Part shown: piece by piece, positions 11,727 through 24,100 of the stretch
Layout: each line of letters begins with the position of its first letter
How positions within the stretch are numbered: the first letter of the stretch is position 1
Assembly (NCBI GenBank): GCA_025330725.1
Contig: JAIWND010000037.1
Span: 62,001 to 126,000, forward strand
From: Chlamydoabsidia padenii
Lineage: Eukaryota > Mucoromycota > Mucoromycetes > Mucorales > Cunninghamellaceae
Length of the DNA: 64,000 bases
Direction of reading: 5' to 3'
Program-made: the position numbers and the translations under genes
Notes under the pieces: generated by a model
The model's input: the letters and a program-made list of their open reading frames with translations, nothing else
The model's database searches: none
Told to the model about the DNA's origin: nothing

Positions 11727-12335
11727 ATCTTTGGTAGTTATAGTATAGTATAGCATAATTGTGATCAATAAAGTTTTAGTCTTTGACAAATGATACCCAA
11801 CAACATTTGTGATCTTTTTAACTTGACAATATGAACGATGATAGTGTAAAATAAAGGGGGCGGCAGAATTGGAATTTGCATAAACGACGGGATTTGAATT
11901 TACGTAATCAAAAAAAAAAAAAAAGATGATCAGACTGATGTCTCTTGATTAATTAGTATAAGACATGTATAACAATCCATTAAAAGTATAGAGATTTGTC
12001 AGCGTGGGTAAAACAGAACATTTTAAGTTGGAGTCAGATCACACAGCTTGATTTCATATGTCAAAAAGTCTATTTTATTGATATCATGGGGGGGGAAGGG
12101 AATGTGATGATGATAGGAAGAGAGCTTTTTTATTTGTTAAATAGTTTCAATATATAGAGTAGATAGATAAGAGGAAAGGATGATAAAAATAAAAAACAGC
12201 AAGATGGTATTATATAAGTCACTGTAAGTGACAAGAAAGGAGGGGTGGGGATAAACTAAGCAACTGTAACAAACGAAGAGCTATTCTACATTTCGGTGTG
12301 GGGGATTATTTTTGCACGCAAAAACAACAACACAC
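11727..12335. other. Convergent intergenic region RPL7/OPI1
   Basis: It holds the RPL7 3' UTR (AATAAA near 11767), an isolated ACGGGATTTGAA at 11887-11898 and the OPI1 3' flank. No gene is recognised, although the motif copy outside a promoter is odd. Confidence 0.6.
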
Positions 12336-13813
12336 CTAAGTTTCCATACCTTGTTGATGACCAGAAGAAGCCACACCCACCACACGAAGTCTATCCAACC
12401 ATACTTCAGCACGATCAATGGTATCATAAAACACGGTTTCGACTTCTTCGAGCATTTCCACGGCTTCCCCACCAAAGTTGAGTAACTTTATGGATGTTTC
12501 TTTCACATGGTCGGGAATATCACCTGTCGCCACATGAGGAGTCGCTGTTGTATTCAGAGTAGCCCATCGACCGGGTAATTGTAAGATAAACGATCGTACA
12601 CTGGCTTTGGCGTGTGATGGTAATCCAGATCCAGCATATCGACTGACTACTTCAACTACTTTGCGTAAGGTGAGGATGATTTCTTTTTGAATGTCGGCTA
12701 ATGGCGAGGATTCTTTTCGAATTTGTTTAGTAGGTTCAGAGACTGTGGATGATGTTGCCAGTGATACCAAAAAGTTTCGAAGGAGATGCATTTGTTGTTG
12801 GATATGATGAGTGGCATACTAAATATATAGAGTGTATATGTGAGTGAGTGCTTCCCTCCTTTCTTTTATATATACGAGTATTACCTGTAACCAATGAAGA
12901 CAATAGCGCAAACATTTCATGGATTCTTCACTGACGACAGCAGCAGTCGTACCAGCCGCCGAACTAGCATGGACCACTAACTGTTGCCATTTACTTCGAT
13001 TGATTTTTTGTCGAGGATGGTGAGTTATTGGACGATGTCGATGAAGATGACGAAGTGAGGTTGCAGATTTGATATAAGGTCGGTGTGGTGATGTTGATCG
13101 AGAATGAGGTCGTGATCGATTCTTCCTGCTAGCTATAGAATAAATAGTATTTGTGTGAGACAATGGTGTCTAAATCATTAAGAGTAGGTTTTTTTTTTTT
13201 TTTTTTTTACCATCATCATCTAGACGACGTCGACGTAGATCATCACCTGTATCGAATTCATCAGTTAATGTAGTACGAGCAAGAGCATTGACGGCTGCCA
13301 TAGTTTCTACATCATGATCTTCCATAGGCACCTAACAAAAAGGGGGGATTACAAATATTAACAACTTTGGTCTTTGTTCATTATTACTATTTACATACAC
13401 ACCTTGTCATATATAGGATTTGATAATGGATCGACCATATCAGTACCATATTTCATCCCGTTTTGTGCTGTTGATTGTTGATAGACACTTGAAGCTGAAT
13501 AGACCAAAGGAGACACCCGATCCATATAAGGTTGTTGCTGTGAAGGTTGGTCTTCGTCGATAATAGAAGATATATCGCTAGAGAATGAGAAGCGGGGTTC
13601 AGATAGGTAAGAAGAAGGAGTTGGTATAGGTGAGCTTGAAGTGGTGGAAGGTAGTGACGAATGAATAGATAAAGGTGGTAATGTAATACTAGGTTTGTCA
13701 TTAGAGGTGAGTTGATTCAAAGCATCGGCTGTCAATTTACTAGTCGTCTGTTTGCTGGTATCTTCGTTATTAATGAGTTGAGTAATAGACATTGGTGAGT
13801 AATAATCAGCCAT
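12336..13813 (-). CDS. OPI1: Opi1-family transcriptional regulator of phospholipid genes
   Basis: Homologue of yeast Opi1, the phosphatidic-acid-sensing repressor of inositol/choline-responsive phospholipid genes. Exons in gene order: 13813-13403, 13331-13211, 13132-12885, 12818-12336 (420 aa). The N-terminus is Ser/Thr/Pro-rich (MADYYSPMSITQLINNED). Exon 2 carries MEDHDVETMAAVNALA, the first conserved Opi1 block, followed by a basic RRRRLDDD. Exon 3 is Arg/His/Ser-rich (SRKNRSRPHSRS), then SEESMKCLRYCLHWLQYATHHI. The last exon ends with the family signature GEAVEMLEEVETVFYDTIDR and AEVWLDRLRVVG, the activator-interaction region. An exact GCGGGATTTGAA element lies 150 bp upstream. Whether it represses INO1-type genes in this fungus is inferred from the family. 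Confidence 0.88.
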
Positions 13814-13962
13814 GATGGGTAATGTATAATGATGGTGGTATCAAAATAAAGGAAAAGAAAAATAAGAAAGAAAGAAAAAAAAAAAGTTTATTTTATTTGC
13901 TTTGCATGTGATTTGATTTCACATGCGAAAAAAAAAAATGAGGGACGAACAGTGAGAAACAT

Positions 13963-13974
13963 TTCAAATCCCGC
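13963..13974 (-). promoter_or_regulatory. Exact GCGGGATTTGAA element, OPI1 promoter
   Basis: Exact match on the minus strand, the same orientation as OPI1, 150 bp before its start at 13813. It lies in the divergent OPI1/ING interval. Confidence 0.5.
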
Positions 13975-14321
13975 ACTTACACATCTTTATGCCACTCCCC
14001 CCTTTTTTTCTCGTGCGATATAACCCGAACTATTTCATATCTTTACTTTTCAAAAAGAAATAGCTACTTTTTTCCACTTGAATAAAGTAGAGAGAATGTC
14101 GACGGGTCATAACTGAGACATAATGGAAAAGTCTCAAACACGAAAAAGGGAGTCATTACAAATAAACAAACCAAACCAACTTGATTAGTATCTTTTTTTT
14201 TTTTTGGGATCTACTATTATGGAATGGTAACTGTTAAGTTGTTTTCCGTGCATCTCTCTGCATGAATGTGAGAGGGAGTAGTCTATGACGAATCTACTAC
14301 TTTGACAGGTGGAGCGGACAT

Positions 14322-14333
14322 TCGGGATTTGAA
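14322..14333 (+). promoter_or_regulatory. GCGGGATTTGAA-type element, ING promoter
   Basis: Reads TCGGGATTTGAA (one mismatch), 166 bp before the ING start, in the orientation of that gene. The OPI1/ING intergenic region therefore has one copy facing each gene. Confidence 0.45.
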
Positions 14334-14498
14334 TGTATGAGCGGAGTGAATTTAACGGAAGGGAAGGAAAGAAAAAAAAAAAAAAAAAAAAAAAAACGCT
14401 CTTCTTTCCCTTTCACTTTACGGCCCTCTTTGATTACGCTTTGCCAGTATTGTCACTTTTTACCATTACTTTCCCTCATATTATAAACCTTACTCAAC

Positions 14499-15762
14499 AT
14501 GAAAACAAGTGCCAAGTCGACCGATAGTTTAGTTTATCTTGACGATTATATTGATAGTAAGTATACTCGACTGTAAAGAAGAATATAAATACTCACTGGT
14601 TTTTTTTATTTTTATTTTTTTTATTTTGTTTATCACCTAGCCATTGAATCACTTCCCTTGGAATTACAAAGGAACTTTACTCTTTTAAGAGAACTTGATG
14701 GTTATGCTCAAGGTAATAATAATAATAATAAAAGCAAAAAAGAAGTAACCCTCAACCATTGAACTGTCCTCTTGTACCAAAAATAGATTTACTCGATTCT
14801 ACTGCCAAAGAAGCCATTACTCTGATCGACACTCTCCAAGATCTCACACAAGAAGCTAAAATGGAACGGTTAAAAAGGTTTGCTATCCTTCTCGACGAAT
14901 CCTTGAAACGTGGTGAAGAAAAAGTAGCACTGGCAAAATCGACCTTTGATTCTGTAGAACGACACTGTAATCGTTTGGATGCCAATTTGATCAAATTTGA
15001 AGACGAATACAACGGCTGGACCGATCGTATCACAAGTCTACCTGGTATGGCACCTTCCTCTCGCTTCTTGAAGGATAATGTGGAATCAAAGGAACGGGCC
15101 TTGAATCATTTTAGGCGACAGGAACGGAAAGACAAGGGTGAAAAACGAGGTAAGTATATAAAAGATGATGACTATGGATGGTTTATTGACTCCTTTTGTA
15201 TATAGATCCCGCTAATAAAAGTAAGTACTATATAGTCAACATTAAATAACATACTTAACCGCTCTATCTATCGTAGAACGCAAGACTAACAAGGAAAATG
15301 ATACACCACCTCCTGCTTTGACACCTAAAGGTCCTAAAGAACCTAAACTCAAATCAAATGCAACTGATAAAGACAAATCGAAAACACCAGGCAAACATGG
15401 CAATACAAAAGGAAAAACGTAAGTTATCTACCTCCATCCCCATACATGATTTGACAATTCATTTTTTTGATCCGTCTATAGTGTTATTCCCGCTGATCTT
15501 ACTATTGATCCTAACGAACCTCTCTATTGCTACTGTCAGCAAGTCTCTTTTGGTGAAATGGTGGGATGCGACAATACGGATGTAAGTACTCGAATTGTAT
15601 ACATTATTCTGTTTAAGTGCGGAATTAACTTTATGGATTTGTGTCTAGTGTGATCTGGAATGGTTCCATTTGGCTTGTGTGGATTTGAAAACTGTACCAA
15701 AAGGCAAATGGTATTGTTATACTTGTTTATCAAAAATGAAAGGACGTAATGGTAGGAAATGA
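14499..15762 (+). CDS. YNG2: ING-family PHD-finger protein (Yng2/ING4-5 type)
   Basis: Histone-reader subunit of a histone acetyltransferase complex (NuA4 in yeast); the PHD finger binds H3 trimethylated at K4. Seven exons: 14499-14556, 14641-14712, 14787-15149, 15206-15220 (only 15 nt), 15277-15418, 15482-15581, 15649-15762; 287 aa. The N-terminal ING helices ([29 protein letters not shown]) are followed by a charged helical region, a Lys/Pro-rich linker and a C-terminal PHD finger starting [17 protein letters not shown]. That finger has the C4-H-C3 set: CYC, CDNTDC, WFHLAC, WYCYTC. W and H of EWFHLAC and the aromatic YCYC start are present, as expected for H3K4me3 readers. Assignment to the Yng2 rather than Yng1/Pho23 branch is tentative. 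Confidence 0.9.
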
Positions 15763-15806
15763 TCCTTCTTATGTCCTTGTTCCCATCCCGTAGTATTATC
15801 TACAAG

Positions 15807-15839
<33 letters not shown>

Positions 15840-16173
15840 GTAGCTACTTTGTCTTTTGTATATATATTATTATCAATAAAATAAAATAAACTATATTATT
15901 CCATCTGATCATTCTACCATTGTTTATTGATTTGTTTGTTTTCATATATATATATATATATATATAAAAGAGGTGATTGTGTGTATGTGTGATTTATCAT
16001 TACAGAGATAGGTAGATAAAAATATATATAAAGAGGAATGGGTGTGCAACTTGTACTATAAAAATAAAAATAAAAAAAGGATTATGATAAAATGTATCAA
16101 TATAAAAAGTATAAAAAAAAAAAAAAAAAAAAAAAAAAGGTAATAAAGAAGTAGAATAGACAATAAATAAGAG
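15763..16173. other. Convergent 3' flanks of ING and ERT1
   Basis: Two T/A homopolymers (T near 15809-15832, A near 16111-16138), a (TA)n run near 15945-15966 and overlapping AATAAA signals near 15877-15892. No gene seen. Confidence 0.7.
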
Positions 16174-18147
16174 CTATTGGAGTTGCACCGGTAAGAAGTT
16201 ACCAACAATCACCGTCTATAAAGAAGAAGAGGTTAATTAATCTGATCCCCAGCCCCTCATCATGTCATATTATTTGAATTACCGGAATATTGTACTTGTC
16301 CCGCCGAATGGTGAAAGAGAAGCAACAGGATATCACGCTTGTATTATCAGGTTCGGGATTCTTTAATAGGCATGAAGTGAGTACGGCTTTCTGTCCAGGA
16401 TCAAAAGCGATATTGCCATATTTCTAGAAAATGAAAAAAGACAGAATAAGAGAGGATTAATATATTATAAAAGACAGTATCAAGATCAAAGAGGCTGTTA
16501 TTACTTACTTCCCAATAGTTCACAGCTGATTCTTCAGCCATCAGTTCATAAATGCATAATCGACCCTATTACAACAAAGACATCAAGTTTAGATACATAA
16601 TTTCCCATTTCCTTTTTCTTGTTCCCAGTTTATACCTCTCGTAAGGTTTCAATAGGTACATTGACAAGTGATGCAAATTCCTTGTTTCCCTTATAAATTT
16701 CACCTGTACGTCGCCATAAACAAGCAGGAATACCCATAGAGCTGAATACCCGATCATAATCCTAATATACAAAGGTTAATTTTCTAAAATCCAGTCAGTC
16801 CTATTTGTACTTACAAGCAAGAGTCGTTCAAAAGCCTCTTCAACCAAGATCAAATCAATATCTGTTAATGATTGAGCCACAGATCGAAAGGCAGGACGAA
16901 AGGTACCCATCACATTCAAGATACGTTGTCGACTTGATGCAGACATACTATATATATAAAAGAGATGGAATGAGTAATTGAGATGGTTTATGAATGATTT
17001 CCCTATTCTACTTACTTATTATCCATGTATTTTTGTAGCCTGGCATACCCATTGACATAGTTATAAGGCTTGAGGAAACCAGCCTCGTATTTCGCATTGA
17101 TCACCTCCGTCAGTCGATCTTCCAATTTCCCATCTGATGGATCTGCTGCCGTTAAGAAGAATCGTTCCGTGGTATTGACAGTAGGTGCATTTGATGATGA
17201 TGATGTATTATTGTTGGTATTGGGTCGTTGTTGATTGTTTCCATACATTACATTAGCATCACCACCCAAAGAATCCAAAAAGTCACTACAAACAGTAAAA
17301 GTAATAAAAGGTGGTTAGAGTGTAAAACAAAGTAAGGATGAGTGATTGATTACCTGATGACAGATATTTCATTTCCCATATGTTCGCTAGCAAATGTAAG
17401 TTGTCCTGTTCCCATTTGCCCGAAAAACTGTAAAGGGAGTCCACCAAGGTTACTATTAGATGCCAAAGCTATCAATGATATATCAGTATTAGTATCTATT
17501 ACATAGTATTGTGTTGTGTTTAACCCCTACCTCCTGACTGTGACATGCCTGCAGGTAATCCATATGTATTGCCACCATTGGAAATAGTGTTATTATTGTT
17601 AGTGTTGTTGGTGTTGTTGTTCGCTGATCTGGCTTTTCCTTGATTATTATTATTATTGCTTTGTCCATTGTTCGTATGTTTGGGTTCATCATGACATAAA
17701 TGGCCAATACTACGTTTGATACACCTTTGACATGGTCGACCTATTAAGCAAAGGGAAAAGTTTAATATATATATATATATATAGTGCTCCCATCCAGTCA
17801 CTATTTCCCTTTTCTTACCATCATCACAAGTCATGTGGGACCGTCGGCAATAGACACAAGCTATAAATACACACACACCAAGAAGTCAGTGACAAGCATT
17901 TATCACAAAGGGTAGTTATAACCACTATCTTACCATGAGTGACTTTACGTCTTTTTGGACCAGTACGTTTCTTTTTCGGGTCAGAACCATCATTCAAAGT
18001 ATCGTTGACATTATTGTTATTGTTATTGCTGTTGCTGTTGTTGGCGTTGGTGGAAGAAGCATTAGGCTGATCAGACGCAAGGTTATTATTTTGATTACCG
18101 TTGTTGTTCATATTGTTGTTGTCCATAACTGTAGGGTTTTCAGGCAT
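16174..18147 (-). CDS. ERT1: Zn2Cys6-PAS transcription activator of gluconeogenesis (ERT1/AcuK family)
   Basis: Regulator of gluconeogenic and non-fermentable-carbon genes. Ten exons in gene order: 18147-17934, 17860-17819, 17740-17531, 17468-17354, 17285-17016, 16947-16815, 16761-16636, 16565-16509, 16423-16283, 16215-16174 (449 aa). A basic segment KKKRTGPKRRKVTH leads into the Zn2Cys6 cluster, split by two introns: ACVYCRRSHMTCDD then GRPCQRCIKRSIGHLCHDEP. Asn-rich low complexity follows, then the conserved PAS-containing half: FLDSLGG, FLTAADP, KPYNYVNGYARLQKYM, YDRVFSSMGIPACLWRRTGE, IRRDKYNIP. A final 42-nt exon supplies TVIVGNFLPVQLQ, matching the family end. I chose the start MPENPTV (18147); an in-frame ATG at 18258 would add an implausible hydrophobic leader. 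It is divergent from the class IV aminotransferase. Confidence 0.92.
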
Positions 18148-18287
18148 AGAAATGCAAGTAAGCAAACAGAAAGGAAGCGATGACAATGGCGAATAACAAA
18201 CAAAAGGAGTGAAAGAAGAGAAAGAAAAAATAAAAAATAAAGAAAAGGCATCTTTCATTTTGATATCATATGATTGGACAATAACAT

Positions 18288-18299
18288 TTAAATCCCGAA
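18288..18299 (-). promoter_or_regulatory. GCGGGATTTGAA-type element, ERT1 promoter
   Basis: Minus-strand reading TCGGGATTTAAA (two mismatches), 141 bp before the ERT1 start. Confidence 0.35.
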
Positions 18300-18528
18300 C
18301 CCAAGTAGGTGCCTAGTCAAAACATCTTGGTGTATGGCATCTTAGCCCCCTCCCCTTGTGGTGATGGATACTTTCCAGGGCTCAGGGTTATAGCCAGTCA
18401 TTATTGAGATGCCAGTACCAGTGAGATGACTTGGTTGTTTATTTTATCGTCAGCACTTTTTTTATTTTTTATTTTTTTATTTTTGCAAAATGAGGCGTTG
18501 ATCTCATGATAATTAATCAGTAGAAATT

Positions 18529-18540
18529 TTCAAAACCCGC
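18529..18540 (-). promoter_or_regulatory. GCGGGATTTGAA-type element before the aminotransferase gene
   Basis: Minus-strand reading GCGGGTTTTGAA (one mismatch), 170 bp before the start at 18710. It gives the ERT1/aminotransferase interval two copies, like the OPI1/ING interval. Confidence 0.4.
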
Positions 18541-18709
18541 TACCTTTTGAAGTTTCAAGTTGCCTTTTTTCTTTTCCCTCCTTCTCTTTCTCATTTTCCT
18601 CTCCCGCTCCTCTTTTAACTTTATAAGCAAACTGATCTTCACCAACCAGTCTCTACGCTTAGCCTGGAAACCTTTTTTAAACCTACGCTCTATTCACAGA
18701 CTCGCTACC

Positions 18710-19952
18710 ATGTCCTCAGGTAAACCAATTTCCCATAAAATGAAATGGAACTCTAACGTCTTTTTTTTGGGGGGGTTCATCTCCATAGTCATTATCGAAC
18801 AAACCAATCCTCTTGCCCCAAGTAGTTCGGCAACATACGATATTAAAACTGGAACAGCATCCTTCAACGACTTTATTCTCTCTTATCCTCGAGGTAAACC
18901 AAGTAAATATAAAAAAAAGACAGTACGTATTATACTAACAGGGATACTCTTTTTTTTTCGTAAGGCGCATATACCGGTATGCGAACAGTAGAACATGACT
19001 CTATACTGGAACTGAATTCACATATGAAAAGAATCACCAACTCTCTGGCACTAATGACCTTCACTGACAAGACGGACGAACCTGACACTGTCACACAACA
19101 ACTGGCATCCTTTCGACAATTGGATACCTTTGAAGAAAAGCTCGTACCTTTACTTCGTACAGGACTGTTGGCATTTTACAAACTGGAAAAAGAAGCCTGG
19201 GAAGCCAAAGTGTCTGTGATGGTGACCTACAGCTATCAAGTAAGAGAAGGAAACATACTTACATAGTTAAACCATTTGATAATTAACCAATCTATTATAG
19301 TTACAACGACCCTGTTTTGCGGCACATATCGGTCATCTCGGACAACCCACAAATGAACGCATCAAGGTAGTGATGGAAACCAAGTCAAGAACCATGCCAT
19401 CAGTCAAGGATTCACAATGGGTGCGTGATCGTGCCTTTCTCGAACAAACCAAGGCACAAGATATCAACGAAGTGGTCCTGATGGATGATTCCGAAAACAT
19501 CTTTGAAGGCATGGCATCCAACTTTTTTGCAGTAAAGAAACGCCAATCGGCTGATGGTGACAATAACAAATCGGATTATGTGATTCAATGCGCTTCTTTG
19601 GAACATGTCTTGCTAGGTACAATCATGAAATTGGTCATGGCATTATGTGAACAGGACAAGATCGATATCGAATGGGTGTTTCCTAGGTTACAAGATGCTC
19701 GCGCTGGGAAATGGGAAGGTTGCTTTTTGACAAGTACCTCAAGGCTATTATTGCCTATCAAGACTATTTATACAAAGGATGGCAGGTAATAATAATAATA
19801 ATAATAGATTAAATACGGATGATGTGATGGTACTGACTCTCTCTCTCTCCCTTTTTAGTGCTCCTATTGAATTCCCGCCGTCTGAATTCATCCAACAATT
19901 ACAAGACAAGGTGAAGATGGAATTAAAGAATAGATCATATAGTATATTGTAG
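18710..19952 (+). CDS. Class IV PLP-dependent aminotransferase-like enzyme
   Basis: Fold-type IV PLP enzyme, the superfamily of branched-chain and D-amino-acid aminotransferases and aminodeoxychorismate lyase. Exons 18710-18719, 18789-18893, 18965-19239, 19301-19785, 19859-19952 (322 aa). Family landmarks: PRGAYTGMRTVEHDSILELN, a positioning arginine region (SHMKRI), KDSQWVRDRAFLEQTKAQDI with the candidate PLP lysine in KDSQW, DINEVVLMDDSENIFEGMAS then NFFAV, and near the C-terminus a GTIMK phosphate-cup-like segment and TSTSRLLLPIKTI. Exon 1 is only 10 nt. This resembles the uncharacterised fungal branch of the family; substrate unknown. Its stop codon is 10 bp from that of the convergent DUF1769 gene. 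Confidence 0.82.
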
Positions 19953-19962
19953 TATAGTATGT

Positions 19963-20920
19963 TTATTGTCTTGTCAACTCGAACTCTATCACGAAATAAA
20001 TAACTGCATTGTCTCTTTTTTTACAAATGTAACGGATGGGCTGGAAATAAAAGAAAAGGGGGTTAATGATGATACTTTTGTTTTTGCATGAATGAAGAAT
20101 ATATTTACCTGCCCATTGTAATACTTTAACGCATTAATGCTAAAGCCAGGCACTTGTATAGTTCCATTCTATAAATAGATCATTAGTCTACATGGTTCTC
20201 CTTATCATGCGACATACTTACCATCATATCTAAATTACCATTAAAGAAATCACCAATCCATACTTGGTCTGATCCCACTTTGGCTCTACGCCGATTCTCA
20301 ATATCAGTGAAATAATGCTGTCTTCGTCTCGATGCCAAGATTTGCTTAAATTCAGGTACCACCACCCGCGTATCTTCTTCAAAAGGATACTTTACTTCAG
20401 CTGAGGAATCACATTTCAAATACTTGTCGGTCTTTTCTTCTTCTTCTTCTAGTTGAATAATATGGAGCTTATTAAAGGATACCACCAAAGGACTAAAAGC
20501 GTACGGTCGATCTTCATCTAAATGCATATCAAGTCCAGGATCCCACCACTGGGTGAATTTATCGAGCATGCCAACTCCGACAGGCAATACCAAAGGCGAC
20601 TCGTATTGTTGACCAAACAAGATATCATCGGCGGTGGTGGATGAAGGTGGTTCGAGCAATTGGTCAAATATGGCCAAGGCTTCTTTCCCATTCATCCTCT
20701 GATTAGTTTGATGCGTGTGGTCAGTGAAGAACTGGCCGTGGAAATGAAGGGAAAAGGTATGGTTGGGATGATCATAAAAGTACTGAGGATGGTTGAGTCC
20801 TTTGATACGGAGATCAAAGGTCCCTTTGAAAAAGGGTCCATCGATATGAAATGGTGTGAATGGTGAGATGGGTTGGAGACTATCAAAGTTCCTACCCGCT
20901 CGAATTTTTATGCTCAACAT
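19963..20920 (-). CDS. DUF1769-family fungal protein
   Basis: Conserved fungal protein of unknown biochemical role. Exons in gene order: 20920-20222, 20168-20109, 20040-19963 (278 aa). Family features: MLSIKIRAGRNFDSLQPI at the start, FHIDGPFFKGTFDLRIKGL, a Phe-rich HTFSLHFHGQFF, DDILFGQQYESPLVLPVGVG, DPGLDMHLDEDRPYAFSPLV with an acidic insert after it, and IGDFFNGNLDMM. The two small terminal exons supply PIRYICKKRDNAVIYFVIEF, the closing strands. The start at 20920 is chosen because the longer frame from 20986 only adds a phenylalanine run read from the T38 side of a poly-A tract. The stop codon lies inside an AATAAA hexamer. Confidence 0.85.
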
Positions 20921-20935
20921 GATATTGGTCAACTG

Positions 20936-20973
<38 letters not shown>
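20936..20973. repeat. A38 homopolymer in the DUF1769/CSC1 divergent promoter
   Basis: Uninterrupted A run starting 16 bp upstream of the DUF1769 start codon, in a 238-bp bidirectional promoter. It is likely a nucleosome-depleting tract. Confidence 0.9.
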
Positions 20974-20974
<1 letters not shown>

Positions 20975-21158
20975 CAAAGAGGACAAGAGAGAAAGCTGGT
21001 GTAACTTGATTTAAAAATATTTGAAGCGCCTATTGAATTTGCATATTCTTTCATTAAATTAAACTTTTTTCCTTTCTCTTTTCTCTCTCTCTCTTTTTCT
21101 TCATTCTTTCCTCCTTCATACCGTCCCCTTCCCCTTGCATTCATTACTCGATCCGATC

Positions 21159-24100
21159 ATGGGTGGTATTTACATCTCCTTTGAGGATCAGAAACACCAA
21201 GAAGCTGATCTTACTATTAAGGCTATGGCGACTCAAATCGGTATTAATCTCGGTATTGCTATTCTCATTACCATTCTGTTTTGTTTACTTCGACCTAAAC
21301 ATACATTGGTCTATGCTCCCAAATATAAATATTCTACTGACCTGTAAGTTCCTAAATACCTTGATCTATTTATATCTGACCACTCTTTTGGGTTACCTAG
21401 GAAACGACCACCGACAATAGGCACAGGATTATTCGATTGGGTCAAACCACTTTTGACAGCCAAAGATGATGTTTTACTGACACGTATTGGATATGATGCT
21501 GTTTTATTTTTAAAGTTTCTTCGTCTTTTACGTCATATGTTATTGATCATGACATTGGTCGGTGTCTGTGCTTTGATTCCTGTGAACATTATGGCTACTC
21601 GATCAAGCGGGTAAGTCGGAGTCGGGAATTCGATTTTATTTTTCTGACTTTTTTTTCATGAAATAGGGATTGGCCACCTTCTCCTGGCATTGACTTTCTT
21701 TCCATCTCTGGCATCAATTATGCCAATGGGAAACTCAAGACTGACCCTGACTTAAGATGGTATTGGTCTCCTTTTGCAGCTACTTGGTTCTTCTCCTTGG
21801 TGGTGGTCTTCTTTTTACATCGATTCTCTGGTGCTTACATTCGACTCCGGCGACACTACTTTCAACAAGATGCACAGGAAAGGGAAACGGCAAAAACTAT
21901 TCTGATCAGCAATATTCCCCACCACGTACGATCAGACAAGGCATTAAAAGAATGGGTGGAATCTTCTGGTGTGCTTCCTCATCCTATTACTGATTGTTTG
22001 ATTGGCGAGGCAAATGCGAAACTTACAGATCTTTATGAAGAACACGAATTGGCGGTGGAACATTTGGAAATAGCCTTGGCATCTTATCTTAATGGTAAAC
22101 AACAGCAAACAAAGAAAGAAGAAAGAAAAAAAAAAAAAGGAGGGATGGTATAATCATGAACTAACTCTTTCTTTTTTTCTTTACTGTAGATGGTAAGAAA
22201 ATGGCAAAACAGCGACCTACTATGCGTGTGAATGGCTTCCTCGGGTTTGGCGGCACCAAGGTGGATGTGATTGACTATTATACGAAGCAAGTCAGTGACC
22301 TAGACAAGCAAATCAAGACGAGTCGCAACGGCAAAACCAAAGCAGCAAACTTTGGTTGGTTATCCTTTGCCCAAGTCCAACACGCCCAAGCAGCAGAAAC
22401 CGCCTTGAATCGATACCATCGACGTGCTTCAGCTACAGACAAGACGGACCGACTCGACAAAACCGACGCTCGACCTTCTCCACCTCCTCGTGATCTTCTT
22501 TGGGCGAACTTACCTTTGGATCGACAAAAACGACAAATGAAACGATGGTTAGGGCGGATTGTATATTGGATTTTCACAATGGCATGGATGGTCCCGATCG
22601 GTGCACTCTCAGCAACGTCAAATTTGATCAACTTGATTCGACTCATACCAAACTCGGACTCATTTATCGAAAATCATACCTACTTTATGGGCATGGTGGC
22701 AGCTTACTTTACACCTGTCGTCATGGCTCTCTTCTTCTTGCTCCTCCCCCTCTTTTTCCGATTCCTGTCTCAACAACAAGGTTATCGAACGCAAACGACT
22801 CTGGATCGCAAGGTGTTTCTCAAGCTCTATGGGTTTTTTATCATCAACAATCTCTTGGTGTTTACTCTTGTCAGTATCTTTGTCGGACTCTATGGACAAA
22901 TCCGTGCTCTCATCGACTCTCAAGCCTTGCCCGACAATGACAAGAGTATGGGTGACTATGTGTTGCAAATGGCCAAGAATATTGCAGATGTCAGCACTTT
23001 TTGGATCGCCTATGTTTGTACCAAAGGATTGGGTCTGACAATGGAACTATGTCAACTGGTGCCTCTGGTCACTCTATCTGTCCACAAATGGATCTCTCGC
23101 CCGTCTCCACGCCAACTCCGGGAATATGCACGACCTCCGCCTTTTGATTACCCTCAAGGCTACAGCATCTTGGTTTTCTTCTTCACCATTGCTCTCTTGT
23201 ATTCTGCCATGGCGCCTCTGATCTTGCCTTTTGCACTGATGTATGTCACGGTGTCTTCGCTGGTGTACAAGTATATGTTGATGTATATTTATGTAACTAG
23301 GATGGAAAGTGGGGGTAAAATGTGGCCAGTCCTCTTCCAGACGATGAATCTCGGTGTAGTACTCTTCCAGGTGATTATGATCATTGTCCTCCATCTCAAG
23401 GGTGGTCACTTGCAGTCCTATTGTTTGATTCCTCTGCCTGTCTTGACGGTGGTGTATCAATGGTTTTACGGGCGGCGACTCACCGATATTGGATTATATA
23501 TTCTTGATCCCAAAACAGCTCATTGGTTGGAACAACAACAACAACAACAACAACATGCATCAAGTACCACCAAGCCATCCCTCAAGAACCAATTCCGTGA
23601 TCCTGTTGCTCATCACAAACTGTCTAGTCCCATGGTCCATGACGATGTCAAGCATCTTTTGCCTCAGGTTTATCATCAAATGTCTCATCCAAAGGAAACG
23701 ATGGAAATGGTGACAAAGAAACATTTGGATCAGCATCACACCGAAAACAACAGCAACAACATGATGAAAATGGATCTTGATAATGGACTGGCGATCAACT
23801 TTTGCACAATGACGGAAACGGATGTGATCGAAACAGCGATGGATGACGAGGATGATGAATCTGCGATGCCTAAAGAAGAAAAGGGGCAAGATACATACTA
23901 TGCAATGGCACCAGCAGCAATAAACAATATACTGGACACGGATGACGAAGTGGAAGAAGAGCAACGGGGATTAGTACAGAACGACCATATGGATCAATAC
24001 TGGCAACAACACAACAATGACAATCATCAACCTTCTATTCAGTCCTCGACGACAAGTTTGCTTCCACCACCGATCCTTGGCTCGACAAAGATATTGATCA

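Noticed and set aside
11022..11789. 255-residue minus-strand ORF over RPL7
   Set aside because: It is a mirror of the highly biased RPL7 coding exon, not a gene.
12819..13163. 114-residue minus-strand ORF as a separate gene
   Set aside because: It is exon 3 of OPI1 read with flanking intron.
20921..20986. Longer DUF1769 start with a phenylalanine run
   Set aside because: The extension is only a poly-A tract read backwards; the conserved N-terminus begins at 20920.
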